Positions 22,901 to 32,359 of a DNA stretch of 64,000 bases are shown in pieces; position 1 is the stretch's first letter, and each line of letters begins with the position of its first letter. The notes under the pieces were generated by a model. The model saw only the letters and a program-made list of their open reading frames with translations, did no database searches and had not been told where the DNA came from. Origin of the DNA: Ramazzottius varieornatus (lineage: Eukaryota; Tardigrada; Eutardigrada; Parachela; Ramazzottiidae); contig BDGG01000001.1 of the NCBI GenBank assembly GCA_001949185.1, positions 6,183,353 through 6,247,352 of the forward strand, read 5' to 3'. A program made the position numbers and the translations under genes.

Positions 22901-24697
22901 GGTTTCACTGCCTGCGCAATTCCCTACGGGGGTGCATCGACAGGTAAGGGTACGTACTGCGCGATAGCATCAAATATTTACAGTACAAGTACTTGGCTAC
23001 GACGCGAAGAAAAAACAGAGAGAATCAGGTGTTCCGTCCGGCGGAACACCTGATTCTCGTTGACGCAAAGTACGAGGGAAAGGTTGTGAACTTAGCCGCC
23101 CCATATTTGCAAAGTTAGCCACGGCTGTAGCGTCTATCGCTGGATTGACTATTTGATTGTCAGCCTTGGCTTTTTAACATGGGATTTCAACGTTTCTTTA
23201 GCACTTAAAAGACCAAGGGAGTACCCTGGTTGCCTGGCGCACCCTAACTACCTTGCGGAATGGTTTTTGTTGAACCTTTTCCCCTCGGATTTCCACCTTT
23301 GCTTTCAGAAACTTTGTTTTTACTAATCCAAGAAGACGGGCACTAACTAGAGCGTTCTGGAAATTTCTGAAAAGTTTCTCGTTTTTGGCCAGATTTCGTC
23401 TTGAGTTGAAAGATCAAATTTTTACTCAAGACCTGGTTGACGGAAAGGTTTCTTAAAAATTAGGAACAAAGCTAGTACATTGATAAGATCTTAGAAGCTT
23501 CTATATGCCTCGTATTGTGCGGCCAGTGGTCAGAGCAAAATCACATAGGTCTAGCTCCTCGATTCCCTAGGCGGCACATTTCACCAACGGAATGCGGAGC
23601 GTACATGTGGTGATTGGCCCGAGCTGACCCACCCCATGACTTCAGCCAGTTAAAAAATGGGGAAGGTGATCTACCACCCTCGTACTCCCAGAGCCTGGAA
23701 TTGCGTGGTCTTTCAAGTGTTAATTGCGGATCTCTTGGATTCTCTGGCTCCTCGCGTTGACTGCACTTAATACCATCCGACAGCTCATCATTCTATGTAT
23801 CGATCTAATTTTGAAAGTTTGGGATTGAGTAGTAGAGAACAGGCGAACTTAGACGGCTAACTTTACAACCTTTCCCTCGTACGGATACTGTACTTTGTGA
23901 TTCCGAAATTCAAAATTTATGCTGAAATAGCACAGAAGTCGCTGCATGTCCCTCCTCGACGGGACATCCGATTCTCTTGGTTTTTTACCCTCGTGTCGTT
24001 GCCAAGTACTTGTACAAGTACTTGAACTGTTTCTGTATGACCAGACCACGCTATGCTGCTCCTAAATTAGGACCGTCTTTCAGTGTGGCAAACCTTACCA
24101 TGTTGGTTGGTTTGCCGACTGGCGCCTTCGAACAGCACGTGACAGATTAGACAAAATCCGCCGTTCCCTGAAGCAGTTCAAAGTTTGCAGATCGGACTGT
24201 CGAAAGTACTGAATCTGTGAGTGAAAGAGTAGGTGGTCGGTTTTTTTCTTGTAAACGGTGCACTTGACTGATTCACTCTGATACATTTTTCGACGCTTCT
24301 CTGTGATCAAACTTTGATTCTGCCGCCCTTTCCGCCGGTATCGTAGTTTCTCGTCGAACGTGTACCGTCCGCGAGTTGCAGATCCCGGCACATCTGAAGC
24401 ATGCCTCTCTCCAGTCTACAAGCTTTTACTATGTATTTACAGAACGTTCTGCTCTACGATGGTAGACTGCAGAAGTCGTTCCTGGCCTTTGACCGAAATT
24501 TCACCTGGTCGAAGGGACACCCGCCTGAAAACGAACCTCGATGCGGGTTCGATGGAACGGATCCGTCCTGCCATCAAGGACCAGGAAGAGATATGATAAT
24601 CATGGCGTCGACTCTAGGTGCAACTGCATTGATCGGCGTTTTGACAACAGCTGCAGTTCTCCGGTACGCTACTAGTAAGGACCACGCCCAACCGTAA
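19928..24697 (+). CDS. Natriuretic-receptor-like membrane protein (ANF-receptor ectodomain)
   Basis: Exons: 19928-20204 (true start uncertain), 20299-20340, 20491-20880, 20968-21011, 21087-21125, 21217-21297, 21382-21522, 21604-21654, 21707-21910, 24443-24697; phases agree and give about 507 residues from the Met at 19928. ANF-receptor (type I periplasmic-binding fold) cues are IIDEANRVPG, HPTLMSTSVSENF, FRWTTVFFLCDE, VVLLMLDMHSTREFL, MTGSDYVYFFPQAFF and ADVYFDQDGFKIPNYLL. A juxtamembrane PRCGFDG...C motif follows, then one transmembrane helix (MIIMASTLGATALIGVLTTA). The model ends 11 residues after the helix at 24697, like a clearance receptor without kinase-homology and cyclase domains. Alternatively, splicing at CG|GTACGC could lead to exons I cannot find before 28.9 kb. 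No signal peptide exon is assigned. Confidence 0.8.
22130..22740. repeat. Degenerate TTTTAGTTTTACTCC tandem tract
   Basis: Dozens of imperfect copies of TTTAGTTTTACTCCC-like words run on one strand, and the tract closes with inverse words (GAGAGTAAAACTGCAACTGG). The layout matches the CAGTTTCAGTC elements at 26673, 31580 and 58857 but with a different unit. No coding capacity. Confidence 0.6.
22842..22981. mobile_element. Small TIR element (AAATATT.GATGCTATCGCG ends)
   Basis: AAATATTCGATGCTATCGCG with CAG at the left is mirrored by CTGCGCGATAGCATCAAATA at the right, with arms of about 26 bases around a spacer of about 80 bases. It lies inside the receptor intron, just left of the element at 22986. 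Confidence 0.65.
23020..23058. repeat. Perfect 17-base hairpin
   Basis: GAGAATCAGGTGTTCCG at 23020-23036 pairs exactly with 23042-23058 across the 5-base loop TCCGG. It is subterminal in the element at 22986-24012. Absence of mismatches suggests recent formation or selection for the fold. Confidence 0.9.
23073..23879. mobile_element. TIR element CGAGGGAAAGG family, copy 1 (interrupted)
   Basis: TA plus CGAGGGAAAGGTTGTGAAC at the left mirrors the right end (GACGGCTAACTTTACAACC, then TTTCCCTCG plus TA). The body matches the PSAT1 intron copy at 44086-44403 in inverted orientation, except that copy 1 carries an extra 518-base insertion. Comparison of the two copies gives a clean empty site for that insertion. 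Confidence 0.8.
23202..23719. mobile_element. Nested element with TTAA-type target site
   Basis: The insertion within the element at 23073-23879 is bounded by CACTTAAAAGACCA on the left and the inverse of CACTTGAAAGACCA on the right. The flanks are TTAG and TTAA, while the uninterrupted copy at 44086-44403 has one TTAA-like site there. A four-base TTAA target is the hallmark of piggyBac-type elements. No transposase is present. Confidence 0.7.
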
Positions 24698-24738
24698 TAG
24701 TGTGAGGAGTGTAGACAGCATTTATCGAAAAGACAATA

Positions 24739-25078
24739 CGAGGTAAACGACATAATGCGGGCAAAGTGGTTTTTCACTCGTAATTCCGGTATATTTTTTC
24801 TCGAATTCTGCTGCGCGTAATGAACTGCTTCTTGTTTTCTGAGGTAGACTGATCTCTCTTCTCGAGTTTTAAATAGGTCTGAGAACAACAAAGTGTTGTG
24901 GATGACAGGAATTTGGCCTGGTAGAGAGGTGGGTCTGTCCGATGTTAGAAAGCCTAATGTTGTGTCAACAGACGTACGATGAGAGATGAATCAAGCATTG
25001 ACGATAATGTTCAAACGTTTTGCGTTGCCCGAAATATGGTGCGAAACTCAATATGCCCGAATTATGTCGTTTACCTCG
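24739..25078. mobile_element. Small TIR element (CGAGGTAAACGACATAAT ends)
   Basis: The left end CGAGGTAAACGACATAATGC with GGGC is mirrored by GCCCGAATTATGTCGTTTAC with CTCG, and both ends are flanked by TA (24737-24738, 25079-25080). The first bases (TA CGAGG) are shared with the 23073/44086 family, suggesting recognition by a related transposase. It lies just after the receptor stop codon. Confidence 0.75.
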
Positions 25079-26275
25079 TAATTTGTTCTTAAAAAGTGAG
25101 GAGCAAAGCGAAACATAAAAACTAACAACTACACATGAAAGAATGAAACTTTTTTTATCGTGCAGGTATTTTGGCATCAAATACGCGAATCAGCATTCGG
25201 CATTCCTCGAAGCTGACACCTTGTCTTTGCGTTCAGCAAGCCCGAAAATTTTCATGTGTTGACTAGCAAACACCGCAATGGCTGACAATCCTTTTTACCT
25301 TTACGTGGAACTTTGGCTTTCAACTGTAGATTGTCTCATGTATTTGTTCGTATACAGAAGTGCTTATGTGTGGTCCCGTTAGCGCGTGAACCAGTTCGTA
25401 GCATGTTTATCATTCTGATACGTAGTTATCAGCCAAATGGATTTCGCCAGTGACATCATCAGTGCAGGATCGGTATGGTGGTTTGAAATCGTGCAGGAGA
25501 TTGGCTCGATTTATAACTATTTGTCAAGTACTGCGATTCGATAATCCACCGTCAATGCACGCGGAAGAGCACCAACGCATCAAAAGTCTGTTGAATGAAC
25601 CCTGGGTAATCACCCGTCTTTGGCTGTCGGATGCGACGAACGTTCACACTGATCAGTGAAGTTAGATATGGTGACTTAAGGTACCCAAATAAAGTTGCTG
25701 GCCTTCCGCTGTATCTTTCGGTGATATGAGCTGGACCCTCACTCTGATTTAGCATTTGCAATCAGGAGGTGAACGATATGGAACCATGGGCCAACACTAC
25801 GGCACCGGCTGGACTGGTCACCAGTGTTATGCAGTGTAAAAGTAGAGCCATCTCCTCGAAGCTTCAAAGTCTTTCATACCCATTTCATCGGCCACTTGTG
25901 GAGCAATTCTTCGGATATCCCCCTCCTAAATTCGCTTCCCTTCTTTTCGGTCGAGCATCGTCGAATCTTCTGTGGATTTCGTCGTCCAAAGCGGCTTCCT
26001 CCTACCTTTGGTTCTTGCTGGTTGTCTGTTTGGAAGAAAAAACGCTCGTTAAGACGAATATTAAGCCAGAGAATAGGAAGTATTGATAACTTACAACCAT
26101 CCTCGAAGCATATATTTCGGGACCCTGTGTTCTTTTGCAAACCTGTTCACAGGTTCTCCCGGGCTAGGAAACAACTCGACAGTACAGTTTGTCTTTCTGT
26201 CCTCATACTTGGTCCGCTTCCTAATTTGCCCTAACGAATCCATAGCAGTGCAGTTAGTCAGAGAGCTTCAGTGTA

Positions 26276-26426
26276 CGCCAATATGGTCATCCCAAACTAG
26301 GCGCAGTTTTTGGGCGTGGTTTCCCTGCATGACGTAAATAAACAGCTGATCAAGAAGTCAGTAGGTTACAGCTTTGTCAGCGTTCGATCGGTTAACCCCG
26401 CCCAGATTGAGGTGACCATATTGGCG
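26276..26426. mobile_element. Small TIR element (CGCCAATATGGTCA ends)
   Basis: CGCCAATATGGTCA and its exact inverse bound a 151-base segment with TA on both sides (26274-26275, 26427-26428). Near-inverse words continue inward (TGGGCG...CGCCCA). It is non-coding. Confidence 0.8.
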
Positions 26427-26672
26427 TAGACTGTACATGCGCCCTGACTTTAAGCAGCGTAAGTGTAAACTCGATATAATCGTAATATCGAGAAGACAAT
26501 CAAATAATCTGCTCCGTCTGAACTCCCATATGGCTTTACTTGCGGATAAGTCTCGAGCGTACGATGATGTGGTTGGCGAAGTTCATGAAGCATTTCAGTG
26601 TACGATAGACGAGCAGTGAACCCTTTGTATCCCTTAAGCAAATGTTCTCGTTTGAGATGGACGAGCGTTACG

Positions 26673-27704
26673 GTGTTGTATTTAGTTTCAGTCCCTCATT
26701 CAGTTGCAGTTTTCGTCGGACAGGAATCAATTCAGTCTCACGGTATATCGATTCATCACACTGAACTGTTTTAAGTCAGTTTACATATCAGTGTCAGTCA
26801 GACTGATATACAGTATTTCAGTCTCCTAACATCTCAGTTTCAGTCTGGACGAAATAAATTCAGTCTCTGGACATTTAGTTTCAGTCCTTGGACGACCAAT
26901 TTAGTCTCTAAAATTCCAGTTCTAGTCTCGAGACTGAAACTGGATCTTGAACCATATGAGTTTCGTTCCTCGAAATTTAGTCTCTATATCAGTCCCCTGA
27001 AAACTTTCGTTCTCCCACAGTCTTTCATGGTGAATGCAGGGAAATTTTCTACATGGCTGAAATGGGCGAAGACAAGGTGATAATGTAGTTCAGCAAATAC
27101 GTCTGAATTTTCGGGACCCTGAGGGAGATTCCCAACGTTTCTCGTTACACTTTGAGGAACACGATTCTAGAGTCGGAATATCAGTTCTGAACACTACGTG
27201 AATTCTTCACTCGTACTTCCATATGCACATCTCCACAAGAATTCTTTTTACGCCTTTCACATCGTACTTCTAAGAGAAGGCGATGCGAATTATTCAAAAG
27301 TCATTACGGAACCGTTCTGCGAAGAAATATCTAATGCTAGTTTCGAAGACTAAAACGGTGTTTTTTTGTCAGTTTCAGTCTTTTTTAGTCTTTCAGAACT
27401 TCGTCTACGTCTAAAACAGGTTTTGATCACAGGCATTTCAATTTCATCCTTGCATTTTATCTCAGTCCCCAAGTCGTCAGTTTCGGTCTCTCGTACATCA
27501 GTTTTAGTGTGTGCATATCACTTTCAGTCTCACAGATGTATAGCTTCAGTCCTTGCTCTGTCAGTTCATTCTCTACCATCTCAGTCTCAGGACGACTGAA
27601 TGATCTCAGTCTCAGTACGCTAATTCAGTCTAGTCTAAAGACGAAAACTGATACTGATTTAAAAACTGATTTTTTTCAGTCTCAGACTGAAACTAAACAC
27701 CACA
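26673..27704. mobile_element. CAGTTTCAGTC-rich TIR element
   Basis: GTGTTGTATTTAGTTTCAGT at the left is mirrored by ACTGAAACTAAACACCACAC at the right. Both ends and much of the interior consist of imperfect CAGTTTCAGTC-type words. A non-repetitive core (about 27000-27350) includes TTTCGGGACCCTGAGGGAG, which recurs at 58857. Shorter copies are at 31580-31894 and 58857-59060. No transposase was found. Confidence 0.65.
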
Positions 27705-27707
27705 CTG

Positions 27708-27900
27708 GATCGCAACAGTCTTTTATCGCATTTGACCGGAACGTCACATAGCCAAATGGGCGACTACCACAGACAAAACCACGATGTGGGTTTGACGGAG
27801 CCAACCTTTTACGTCAACTGGATTCAGAAAAGAAAAGCGAGCCTTGCGCCTTCGACGTTAACCTTCGTTGCTTTTTTTGGTCGCAGTAATCGTTTCGCTA
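27708..27900 (+). pseudogene. Decayed copy of the receptor's last exon
   Basis: The frame reads QSFIAFDRNVT, a stop (TAG) where the intact exon at 24443 has Trp, then RCGFDG. This parallels KSFLAFDRNF, TW and RCGFDG of the intact receptor. A hydrophobic stretch (FLVAVIVSLF) follows only after a frame change. The stop and frameshift make it a pseudogene fragment, left by tandem duplication of the receptor or of its final exon. Confidence 0.7.
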
Positions 27901-28603
27901 TTTGGTCAGGCAAATTTCCATTACACGCACGCTGATGAATTTCGGGCCAGGAAAAGTATGGGCCAAGCGGTTCCGACACAGCGGCACGGAAGTACGTACC
28001 TGCGTGCGCGACTGTCTGACAATTGGGCACTGGGCAGAGTTCCTCAGCCCTCTAGGGTCACGGCATAGAGGCACAGTCGATCAAATTTTAACAAGGGCTA
28101 GGGTGAACGAAGGGAGAGGGTTCGGTCTGCTGCGTGAAAGCCAAGGATTAGCATGTGATACCCAAATACCCCGTAAACCTTCCCTTGTCCTATGTTAAAT
28201 TTCATCAGCCTTACCTCTACGTCGTGACAGCAGAAAGCTGAGGAACTCTGCCCAGCACCCAATTTTCTACGGTTGGATTTCGGTATTGCCATCTTTTGCG
28301 TCTAGCCCATACTTTTTACTGGCCTATACTTCCTCATCTTGCGTGTACAGGCACATTGCGCATTAGTCTTTACCCGTGTACCGGAATGTCCTTAGGTCTG
28401 TTACAAGCCGAACAAGCTTCGCAAGCGAATGCCCGACGGGTCTTCATTGAAGCCGAAGCGGTGCATTTGTAGCAGGCCAAATTCACAAGCTTTGGCTTTT
28501 ATCACCAGAATTTATTTACCGTGATATTTATTCAGCTGTATTGCCTGTATAGCACGGTAATATCGGAAATGTGGAAGCATGGTCTAGAACTTAATTGGGG
28601 TAA

Positions 28604-28671
28604 CGGTCGGAGGTAATCAGACACGCCCACGAACATCGATGACGTTCGTGGGCGTGTCTGAAATCTAACCG
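28604..28671. repeat. Long hairpin with 18-base perfect arms
   Basis: TCAGACACGCCCACGAAC (28617-28634) pairs exactly with 28644-28661 across a nine-base loop containing ATCGAT. Weaker pairing extends the stem to CGGT/ACCG at 28604 and 28671. It may be a small palindromic element or a folded RNA; nothing else supports a function. Confidence 0.85.
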
Positions 28672-28926
28672 TGCATCCCATGAAACCCTCCCTTTCGTAG
28701 GTTCGAGAGACCTTCGATTAAATAATCCGTTAAATTATTCCTCATGAAATTCCTACTAGTTTTCCAGATTTCGTCTGTTTTCCAAAGCAGGAATTCCACC
28801 GTTGCGAATCCTCACCCCCTGGAATGGAGAGGAATTCCTGGAAAGGAACGGAATATGGGAAGGAATGGAACTTGGAATGCACAACCTTTCGCGTGAAAAC
28901 GACAAGATCAAGCTTGATCAGCGTTA

Positions 28927-29096
28927 GTGATGTTGACATAAGGGTATTCAGATCTGATATGATTTTGATTCAATAAAACCGAGCTGCCAGGGTTGGAATT
29001 CAATGTTAATATAATATGCCGTGACCTCGGAACACCTAATAGGATGTCAATATATTAACTTGTTTCGTCGGGTCCTTATCATAATATATTACAGTC
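28927..29096. mobile_element. Left end of a family 1 TIR element
   Basis: TA (28925-28926) plus GTGATGTTGACATAAGGG begins about 170 bases that align with 3180-3350 (shared GAGCTGCCAG.GTTG, ATATTAACTTG and CGTCGGGT-like words). The Tigger-like transposase remnant starts about 250 bases further on. No matching right end was found before 32 kb. Confidence 0.65.
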
Positions 29097-29348
29097 CAGT
29101 CGTTCGAGATGTGTACATCGCTCTCCGATTTCAAAACTGCAAAATCACAGTAAGCACAAGACTGCTCGCCATAGCCCTTATTGATTATTTGTTCATTCAC
29201 GCAACAAAGGCAGCCTGTTGCATCTACTTTTCGCTCTTCTCAAATTTCCGAACTTTCTCTTCCCTACCACGTCGCGTGTTTCCTAGACAAGCAGTGAAGA
29301 GTTGAGAATTCGTCCGTAGACTGAAGCTTTGATCGATAGAAAGGACAT

Positions 29349-30500
29349 TTGATGGAGTATATTTCACGGATAAGCAGTAAACGACGAGAGGCACTTCCGG
29401 TTGATCTCTTCAGCCGACAAATCCCTGTTTCCAGCGAACTCGTCTTGCTGACCGCTGAGATGGCATCTGAATCTAATCCTGCTGGTAATGGGTCCACTGT
29501 TGTTGCTCGAGGAAGGACTGGCGATAGGCTGACGTTGGAGGAAAAGCGAAAGATACTGGAACTATATCCGTCGCAGGTAAAACCTTTGATGTTTGCAGGG
29601 GAACCAGAGATCGTGGGCTGACCTTTCTTTTTGTGTTAGGTGACTCTGAGGGAAGTCATGGAAAAGTTCAACGTCCGCTCCCGATCGAATATTGCAAAAC
29701 TTGGCAAACAGCAAGGTAGAAATTCTACCTCTCAAAGTAACTTCTCTGAAGTTCTGTAGTAGTACAGCATTACTTGCAGGCGAAGAAGCAGGAAGTAACT
29801 GGATAAGGGACAAGTTGCCTGAGATCCTTCAGGGATACAAGAACGGTGACATCTTAATTGTGATGAAACCGGAAGCTACTGTCGCCCTACGCCTCGAAAG
29901 ATTCTTCTTAAGGTTGGACAAAGGATGAAAGGCGGAAAGAAAGTGACGGAACGGATATCGGTCATGCTCTGCTACAGTGCGTCCGGCGAGAAGCTTCCTC
30001 CCCTTGTCATAGGACGGTCCAAAAAGCCGCGTGCCTCCACCAAGGTAAAGCTAGACTTCGAGAAAGCTGGCTTTACGTGGGCGAACAACAAAAAATCCTG
30101 GATAACAAAGGCCGTCTTTACTCCCTGGTTGAAAGAACTAAACGAGAAAATGGAAAAACAGAAGCGGCAAATCTTGCTCTTGCTGGACAACGCATCAGGC
30201 CACAAGGGCGATAGTCTATCTCATGTGAAGCGCGTTTTCTTGCCTCCTAAACAAACCAGCAGAATCCAGCCTCTCGATCAAGGAATTATCAAGGCCTTCC
30301 AGGCACATGAAAGCGCTGCCAAAGCTGACCATCGCCGCGAAAACAGAGAACTTCCAGAACCTCGAGAAATATGAAAGGTCCCTAACAGTTCTGCATTCGA
30401 TCAAATGGATTGTGAAGGCATGGTCAGAAGTTGATAGTTCGACTATACGAAACTGCTTCCGCAAAGCTGGTGCGTTCCATATGGTAGAAAACATGTAGCT
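29349..30500 (+). pseudogene. Broken Tigger/pogo-type transposase
   Basis: Fragments in shifting frames follow the CENP-B-like DDE transposase order: an N-terminal helix-turn-helix (LTLEEKRKILELYPSQV... TLREVMEKFNVRSRSNIAKL), a DETG catalytic block reached only after a frame change near 29863, then MKGGKK.TERISVMLCYSASG, GEKLPPLVIGRSKKPR, LLLLDNASGHKGD and LPPKQTSRIQPLDQGIIKAFQ. At least two frameshifts break it. With the family 1 TIR just upstream it could be the remains of the autonomous partner of those MITEs. Confidence 0.8.
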
Positions 30501-31579
30501 GATCTTTGCTCAAATATATTGGCCGTAGCCTCTTGACGTCACTTTCTTTTGTTTTTTTGCAAGCTATACGGTAGATGTTTGGCTGGTGGCAAGTTAAAAT
30601 CGAAGAGCGATGTACACATCTCGAGCGACTGGACTGTAAAATATTTCTGATCCGTGCGTGAACAGAGCAAGGGAACTTTCCTCCTTAGTCCTAACATCGC
30701 TTTGGTGTTGTCGATTGTGGCTAGACTGACTGCAGCTTCCTTCAGCACCTTCTTCCGATTCACAGCGGTCCTTGCCGGGTGCCGTCTCTATTGCTTTCCC
30801 AGCGACGCTGGTATCCTGCGATTTCTAGACAAACGACACACAAAGCGTTCGAAATCGCAAAACAGAACCTGGAAAAGCGGACAGCCTCGCAGTCAGCAAT
30901 GAGCAGTGCGAGTATACAGGTGGATCGCCAAACACATGGCCCTGCACTGTGCAATCACATCGTATCAGCGTACCAAAAACTCTAGTGTTTTTGACTGTTG
31001 ATCAGCTTTATTTCTATTACCCATAAAGCTGGTGTTGCTCTAGCCGTCTGTGGATTTTATGCTGAATAAGTATTAAGGTAAATATCACGCAATGCCGACA
31101 GTGCTCTCAAACACATCCTCACCATACGTGACACTGTCAATTCCTCTAAATACGTATTCGTTAAAAGCCATTAGTAATCGTCATCTTATCTAAGTTGACG
31201 ATAAAATTATAAACGTGAACGTTGTGCTGCACGAGAATTGATCTGCGAAGTATTACATGGAGCCACTATACAACTTTAGCTACCACACGAGCTGTAAGAG
31301 TGCCTCCAAAACAAAGAACCGATAAGGCTTGTTAACTCTCCTGCCGACTGCTGCTGCTGCTTGTGGCGGTTGACGCACGTTTTTAGTCTTCATCTTTCTC
31401 GAAAGTCTGAGCATGTACGAGTACTTTCCAAGCAGTGGCACGGGCACGGAAGTGCATAAGTTTACAGTCGTCTAGTCCACACCAATACACTCTTCGACAT
31501 TTTACCGCTGATGATCTCAGGTTCGCCGTCGACTCACAACCTTCGTATGTCCGTTTACTCTGTTTCACGGGTATTCTAT

Positions 31580-31894
31580 AACAGTTTCAGCCTTTTTAGT
31601 CTTTTAGAACTTCGCTTTCGTCTAGAGCCGTTTTCGTCCCAGGCATTTGGATCTAAGTCGTTGTATTTTTACTTCAGTCCCTTGGTTGTCAATTTCAGTT
31701 TCTAATATATCAGTTTTAGTCTCTGCATATCAGTCTCAATTTCAGAGTGTTTAGTTTCGGTCCCTGCGCCGTCAGTTCAGTCTCTACCACTTCAGTCTCA
31801 GTCCGACTAACTGATACGCTAATCCAGTCTAGTCTTGAGACGGAAACTGAAACTGATACAAAACTGATATTTTTTCAGTGAACCAAATACAACA
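31580..31894. repeat. Partial CAGTTTCAGTC element
   Basis: The sequence aligns base by base with the right third of the element at 26673-27704, including GTCTAGTCTTGAGAC...GAAACTGAAACTGATA and the end CAACACTGGATC. The left TIR and core are missing. Confidence 0.65.
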
Positions 31895-32359
31895 CTGGAT
31901 CGGGAGGGTTGGCCATATGAACTTCTAAGTGGAGCAGAAGAATTTTCTCGCTAGAAAGCGCAAACCTCAGTCGTACACGACGCCCGGGAGTTCGGGCATT
32001 CACGGGTATGCGATGTGTGGAAAGTGACTAGTCAGCTTGTGCGCACCGATGATGGTATGCACCACGAACGCACTACAATGCGTCGCCTAGCGGATTTCCG
32101 CTTGGTGTGCATGGCCAGATTGCACGTTCCTCTGACCAATAAATTTTCCTGGCCCTCCCTCTTTTTACCTTAACCCAGCCTTTCCTCGGTTACAGAGAAC
32201 CATGAAATTTCATTTCAACGACTTTGACATTTTTACATTACTGTGAATATTCGCTGGATCCGACCGAGCACTACGGGTGGCAAATTATGACCGGGGAGCG
32301 CAGGTTTGAGTTCTGTGTGAACCCCGGTGAGTGTTTGCGTCATTAGAGATGTAAGGGGC

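Larger units (their letters stand above)
22986..24012. mobile_element. TIR element with hairpins in its ends
   Basis: CAAGTACTTGGCTACGAC at the left and the inverse of CAAGTACTTGGCAACGAC at the right are flanked by TA at 22984-22985 and 24013-24014. Similarity continues inward (AGAGAATC.GGTGTTCC-like words). Both ends carry a hairpin, perfect on the left (23020-23058) and decayed on the right (ATGTCCC...GGGACAT near 23946-23968). A different element (23073-23879) is inserted inside it. Confidence 0.65.
21914..24362. mobile_element. TIR element filling most of receptor intron 9
   Basis: The left end CACGAACGACGAGAAA and the inverted right end CACGTTCGACGAGAAA are flanked by TA (21912-21913 and 24363-24364). 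Subterminal blocks also pair in inverted orientation (ACAAGAAAAAACCGACC with CCTACTCT near 21985-22010, against 24225-24265). The 2.4 kb body is swollen by nested repeats. The left TA is the TA of the intron's own GTA donor. Only about 78 bases of ordinary intron remain after the right end. Confidence 0.65.
24698..28926. other. Repeat-rich region with no intact gene
   Basis: The region holds TIR elements at 24739-25078 and 26276-26426, a solo element end near 26573-26605 similar to the right arm of the element at 41976-42118, the CAGT element at 26673-27704, a decayed receptor exon at 27708-27900, a long hairpin at 28604-28671, and a GGAAT-rich purine patch near 28780-28880. Open frames at 25.4-26.3 kb match no family I know. 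Confidence 0.45.

Noticed and set aside
24095-24391. A 98-codon minus-strand frame in receptor intron 9
   Set aside because: It coincides with the inverted right arm of the outer transposon and reads similar residues to the left arm by inversion, so it is not an independent gene.
25769-26234. Overlapping plus-strand frames starting MEPWANTTAPAG and MLCSVKVEPS
   Set aside because: MEPWANTT loosely resembles the start of the receptor exon at 19928, but I could find no ANF-receptor motif after it and cannot support a second receptor.
28770-28880. GGAAT-rich stretch as a satellite array
   Set aside because: The words are irregular and the stretch is about 100 bases; it is a purine-rich patch and not an array.
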